Origin: Pterois miles
Lineage: Eukaryota; Chordata; Actinopteri; Perciformes; Scorpaenidae
DNA: 64,000 bases
Reading direction: 5' to 3'
NCBI GenBank assembly: GCA_947000775.1
Contig: CAMQGK010000567.1
Location: forward strand, 682,001 to 746,000
Part shown: positions 60,801 through 64,000 of the stretch, one piece after another
Layout: each line of letters begins with the position of its first letter
How positions within the stretch are numbered: the first letter of the stretch is position 1
Made by a program: the position numbers and the translations under genes
The notes under the pieces: generated by a model
What the model was told of the DNA's origin: nothing
The model's input: the letters and a program-made list of their open reading frames with translations, nothing else
Databases searched by the model: none

Positions 60801-61178
60801 TGGTTTTGCCGTAAATTGTGAATGAAATTGGTGCAGTTTTGAAAGGTCGGGATCAGTTCTCCAAGGCGGTTCCGTAAAGAAGCAGGCGTGGAATCAAGCT
60901 ATATAATAGTAAAAAATAAAATAAAATGAAATATAGTAAAATAATATTCAGTAAAATAAGGGTTATCTATTTCCGACCGCTATGCGCCTCTGTTGACACC
61001 ATAAACCTAGTTTATGCATCAAAGTGACAACTGCAGAGACAGGTGTTTTCAAGCAAAGCTTTTACTCACAAGATTCTTCAACTTTTACGCAATGTTCCTT
61101 ACACCTTCAAAGATTAAGCTGGAGAAAGTAGTTTTTTATCACTGAATGTCTTCCTTTCTTTCTGTACTCTTCCTCCAG

Positions 61179-61414
61179 ATGACCCCTCGGCCAACTGGCT
61201 GCACGCACGCTCCTCCAGGAAGAAGCGTTGCCCCTACACCAAATATCAGACGCTTGAGCTGGAGAAGGAGTTCCTGTTCAACATGTACCTCACGCGGGAC
61301 CGGCGGCATGAGGTGGCGCGCGCGCTCAACCTGACTGAGCGCCAGGTGAAGATCTGGTTCCAGAACCGGAGGATGAAAATGAAGAAACAGAGCAAGGACC
61401 AACCCAAGGACTAG
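61179..61414 (+). CDS. hoxb9a: hoxb9a exon 2 (homeodomain)
   Basis: Exon 2 follows a pyrimidine-rich acceptor (TTCCTCCAG|AT) and completes codon 206 as Asn, then encodes residues 207-283 to a TAG stop. Residues 211-217 are NWLHARS, carrying the Trp of the Hox9 PBX-interaction motif. The 60-residue homeodomain spans about 218-277, with RKKRCPYTKYQTLELEKEF in the N-terminal arm and helix 1, RRHEVAR in helix 2 (His is the Hox-B9 form; other Hox9 proteins have Tyr), and the recognition helix RQVKIWFQNRRMK with intact Trp48, Phe49 and Asn51. The tail is QSKDQPKD, against MNKEQGKE in human HOXB9. Total length of 283 is somewhat longer than human HOXB9 (250), mostly from exon 1. No frame damage is seen, so the gene looks functional. 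Confidence 0.97.
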
Positions 61415-62018
61415 CGGGCGGGACTCTCACTTTTACTGCGCGCACATGCGCATTCAGACGTACATACACCTACGCACGCTCACAAAACATATCCAATATA
61501 AAGTCCTCTATTTCTTATGTGCAGAACACAAAATGGCCTTCCCAATAACCACACGCACAGACACACATATATAAACCCAAACCTGCTATTTCCAATTTGT
61601 TTTAACCTTCGGGCACTACCACGTGAGCTCCAGTCCCATCATCACACAGATCTATAAAACTGATCAATGCTTCATGCTTTATTGATCGGCAGCAGACGCC
61701 GAGGACGCCGCCGAGTTAACACTGAAGTCTTAGAAGCTCTGAGACGCTGCGGCTGTTAGAAGGAGGCAACGTCGGAACTTTGGATTCGTGTGAGTTCGCA
61801 GTCATGGAGGATGATGGGAAAAAACTCACAGAACAACAACAATTCCTCTTGGACCTCCTCTCCTTTAAATGGCCCCGACTATATAAAACTGTTTATTTGA
61901 TGAACTGATAACTTTTGTTTGTCTTCATAGTTGTATACGCTATTGTTTAGGCTTTGCTGTGAGGCTATGAAAGGGAAGAAAGCTGCCTGGTGATGCCACA
62001 ACAGATGGGATGGGGATG

Positions 62019-62019
<1 letters not shown>

Positions 62020-62056
<37 letters not shown>
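62020..62056. repeat. (GT)n microsatellite 3' of hoxb9a
   Basis: About 18 GT units, possibly within the hoxb9a 3' UTR. Confidence 0.9.
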
Positions 62057-62060
<4 letters not shown>

Positions 62061-62225
62061 GGGGTGGCATACAGAGAGAGAAATGAGAAATATTTTTTTT
62101 TCTCAAGCACTGCTCTTCCTTTTGTTAGTTATTTATTGTACCGTCGCTGACATGGGAGGCATGCCGAGGTGCTGAAACCGGCGTTTCACATGACCATTAA
62201 TAAGTACGAGGAGCAGAGTGGGATG

Positions 62226-62227
<2 letters not shown>

Positions 62228-62296
<69 letters not shown>

Positions 62297-62304
62297 ACAC
62301 ACAC
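62228..62304. repeat. (CA)n microsatellite 3' of hoxb9a
   Basis: About 38 CA units with minor interruptions. A GT run of opposite phase is 170 bp upstream, so a transcript through both could form a GU/CA stem. Confidence 0.9.
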
Positions 62305-62762
62305 GGGTGTTCATCCTTCTTTCTCCTCCTCTTTTTTACCCGTTCCTCTCATTGCTGGCAGGATTTGATTAGAAAGCGCCTGATGGTCGGCGGTGATACA
62401 AGCTGCAAGTCGCCGTTTGTTTCCCGGTTGTCGGCCTAAGTAATGAGCAGATACCGGAGTGGGAGGAGAAGGGTGGGAAGTGATGGGGTGCCGGGGGTGT
62501 TAACCCGACTCAGCAACCGGGTATCCGATTAGGCTGCTGTCGATATCGTGGATCCCTGCCCTTCAGCTTGCTCTCGAGATGCTTTACGTGCTGCTGCGGC
62601 GGCGGCTCATCTGAGGCCTTTATCGGCTATCAATAGTCGTCCCTTTCCCTTCACATGAGTTTATCTGAGAGGAGAAACAGCACAGAGCACCAGATTTTTG
62701 TAATCCCTATCCATCCTTATTTGAATTCGGCCTCAAGCACCAGGACTCAGATTTGACGATAA

Positions 62763-63317
62763 ATGCCTCAGATAGTTTGGGCTGCTTATTCTCATATTGG
62801 GAGCTCTCATGCTTTCACTCTAGAGCATTTAAAAAGAACTGGCCAGTACAAATCACCCATTTTCTTAATTATTTTAGTTTACCAACTATTTGTGGTGAAG
62901 ATTAAAAAATGTTATTCTGGTGCGCACGAAGTCCGTATGTGCATGAAGCACTGCATGGTCAAAAATGCATCATTAATCTCTAAACTTCTCCGTCACCATC
63001 CTCCCAATCTTTATTGCATTTTAAGAAATGTTCAGCTCTATTTTTATACATACGGTAGGCTATATTGTATATTATCTGCTATGCAAGGCGGGTCTCTCTC
63101 ATTTACAGGAAATATACAGATAATGTGCGCAACGGCGGGTTCCAACTTGGGACTGAAGAATGAGCCCCGATGCGCTCACATGTTTACTGACATTTTTTTT
63201 ATTTATTTTCTTTTAAATCCTGGAAACAGCATTCCTAGAGGTTCTATAACGCGTTTATATAACCAGACACAGCAGGAAGCTTTAGATTTATTCCCGCGTG
63301 AAATGCTTTTGCAATAG
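62763..63317 (+). other. unassigned 184-codon open reading frame in the hoxb9a-hoxb8a spacer
   Basis: This is the longest uninterrupted frame outside hoxb9a, starting 1.35 kb after its stop. The translation shows no domain I recognise. Cys and aromatic content is high and hydrophobic patches are scattered, which is typical of non-coding translation. It could lie in the hoxb9a 3' UTR or in conserved spacer DNA. Coding status is doubtful. Confidence 0.15.
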
Positions 63318-63508
63318 TGTCTACATTTAATAAATCGGGGTATAATCTGGTAAGACTTCAGTTTATGCAGAATTTTATTGATCTGAAAGTTAAAATATGA
63401 AGAAGGCCGGCCTGTACTGTGGCGTTATTTCAAGTGTCGGCGTAGTTAAATGGCGTCCGATGGCAGTTTTATGGACGGATCATAAACAACACATTGGCTT
63501 CACAACGG

Positions 63509-63560
63509 TGTGTGTGTGTGTGTGTGTGTATGTATGTGTGCGTGTATGTGTGAGTGTGGT
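63509..63560. repeat. (GT)n-rich microsatellite
   Basis: GT units with ATGT and GCGT interruptions in the hoxb9a-hoxb8a spacer. Confidence 0.85.
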
Positions 63561-64000
63561 GTTGGACGATGCGGTTTGCAGACCACAAAGGCTGCTTGTG
63601 CGCCACCATTGTAAAAAAATAGACACATACATGTAGTTTACGCGCACTTGAGTGCCTCCACTTTAGTCATTTGTAGCTGAAACGAACCGCTCCACACGCA
63701 GCCTTTGGTTGCAAAGTCTTAAACAAAGAAACGCTCCATTTTTTCCCAATATAAGCATCAAATCCTCTCTATTACGAGTACAAATGTTTACATGGTTTGC
63801 GCATGCCTCGAGTCACTCGTCATTCAAAGATTTCGTCGTTTAGCTCTTTGTGTGTAAATCGGTCGGAGGAGGAATGCTTTCTGAAAAATTAAAAACATAG
63901 AAGTTTCTTGATAGGAAAATGTTTCTAATTTATTGTACATAAAGTGAGTAACCTCGTCTTTCTTATCGGAATGAGTTCTATATGCTGAATATTGTTTTGT

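Larger units (their letters stand above)
52617..61178 (+). other. hoxb9a: hoxb9a intron (8562 bp)
   Basis: The single intron runs from GTAAGT to CAG at the conserved Hox9 position just before the homeodomain-encoding exon. At 8.56 kb it is long for a fish Hox9 gene. It holds CA microsatellites near 55135-55202 and 57771-57799, a short GTCA run near 54191-54211, and a MITE-like element at 56286-56766. Near the 3' end there is AT-rich sequence with posterior-Hox/CDX-like sites (CCATAAAT near 60509). No other exon is recognisable inside; the open frames there are short or microsatellite-driven. Confidence 0.9.
61415..64000 (+). other. hoxb9a 3' UTR and start of the hoxb9a-hoxb8a spacer
   Basis: The sequence after the stop should begin with the hoxb9a 3' UTR. 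AATAAA occurs near 63329, but which signal is used cannot be told. No miR-196 seed match (ACTACCT) was noticed near the stop codon. Three GT/CA microsatellites and the 184-codon unassigned frame are listed separately. No hoxb8a exon is visible before the window ends. Confidence 0.5.

Noticed and set aside
61139..61402. 87-codon minus-strand frame over exon 2
   Set aside because: Antisense shadow of the homeobox.
61415..64000. hoxb8a exon 1 expected downstream
   Set aside because: No Hox8 N-terminal motif was found before the window ends.
1..64000. mir-10 gene
   Set aside because: It belongs between Hox4 and Hox5 and its sequence was not found here.

Overview
The window is genomic DNA from a ray-finned fish, most likely a spiny-rayed (percomorph-like) teleost, and covers the 5' (posterior) part of a HoxB-alpha cluster. 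The anchor is a complete two-exon hoxb9a gene on the + strand (exon 1 52001-52616, exon 2 61179-61414). Upstream, in Hox cluster order, lie a mir-196 hairpin (32601-32680) and a decayed homeobox exon at 24505-24710. The decayed exon has paralog-group-10 residues and is best read as a dead hoxb10a. The order relic-hox10 / mir-196 / hox9 is the ancestral one. Neither hoxb13a nor hoxb8a is visible, so they should lie beyond the left and right ends.

Layout. 1-24.5 kb: non-coding flank full of mobile-element remains: several copies of a hAT-like non-autonomous element, a LINE reverse-transcriptase relic, a TTAA-flanked MITE, a fold-back element disrupted by a SINE, LINE-type GATAA-tailed fragments, and long TA, CA and AAT microsatellites. 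24.5-25.9 kb: hoxb10a relic and, just behind it, a tiny AT-hook-like ORF with nearby splice-like signals. 26-48 kb: mir-196 inside a second repeat-rich stretch with at least five tRNA-derived SINE copies of one family, a second copy of another SINE, hAT-like copies, and arrays of an ATAATGCATTATAA-type repeat. 48-64 kb: few recognisable repeats; hoxb9a with its promoter region, an unusually long 8.56 kb intron, and the start of the hoxb9a-hoxb8a spacer.

How the parts relate. hoxb9a encodes a posterior patterning homeodomain transcription factor. mir-196 is a Hox-embedded microRNA that in vertebrates represses several Hox mRNAs and is co-expressed with its neighbours. The hoxb10a relic records gene loss from the cluster. 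Apart from hoxb9a, mir-196 and the relic, nearly all open reading frames look like chance, microsatellite or repeat frames; two long unassigned ones (6859-7395, 62763-63317) are flagged. No tRNA, rRNA, CRISPR or prokaryotic feature was seen.
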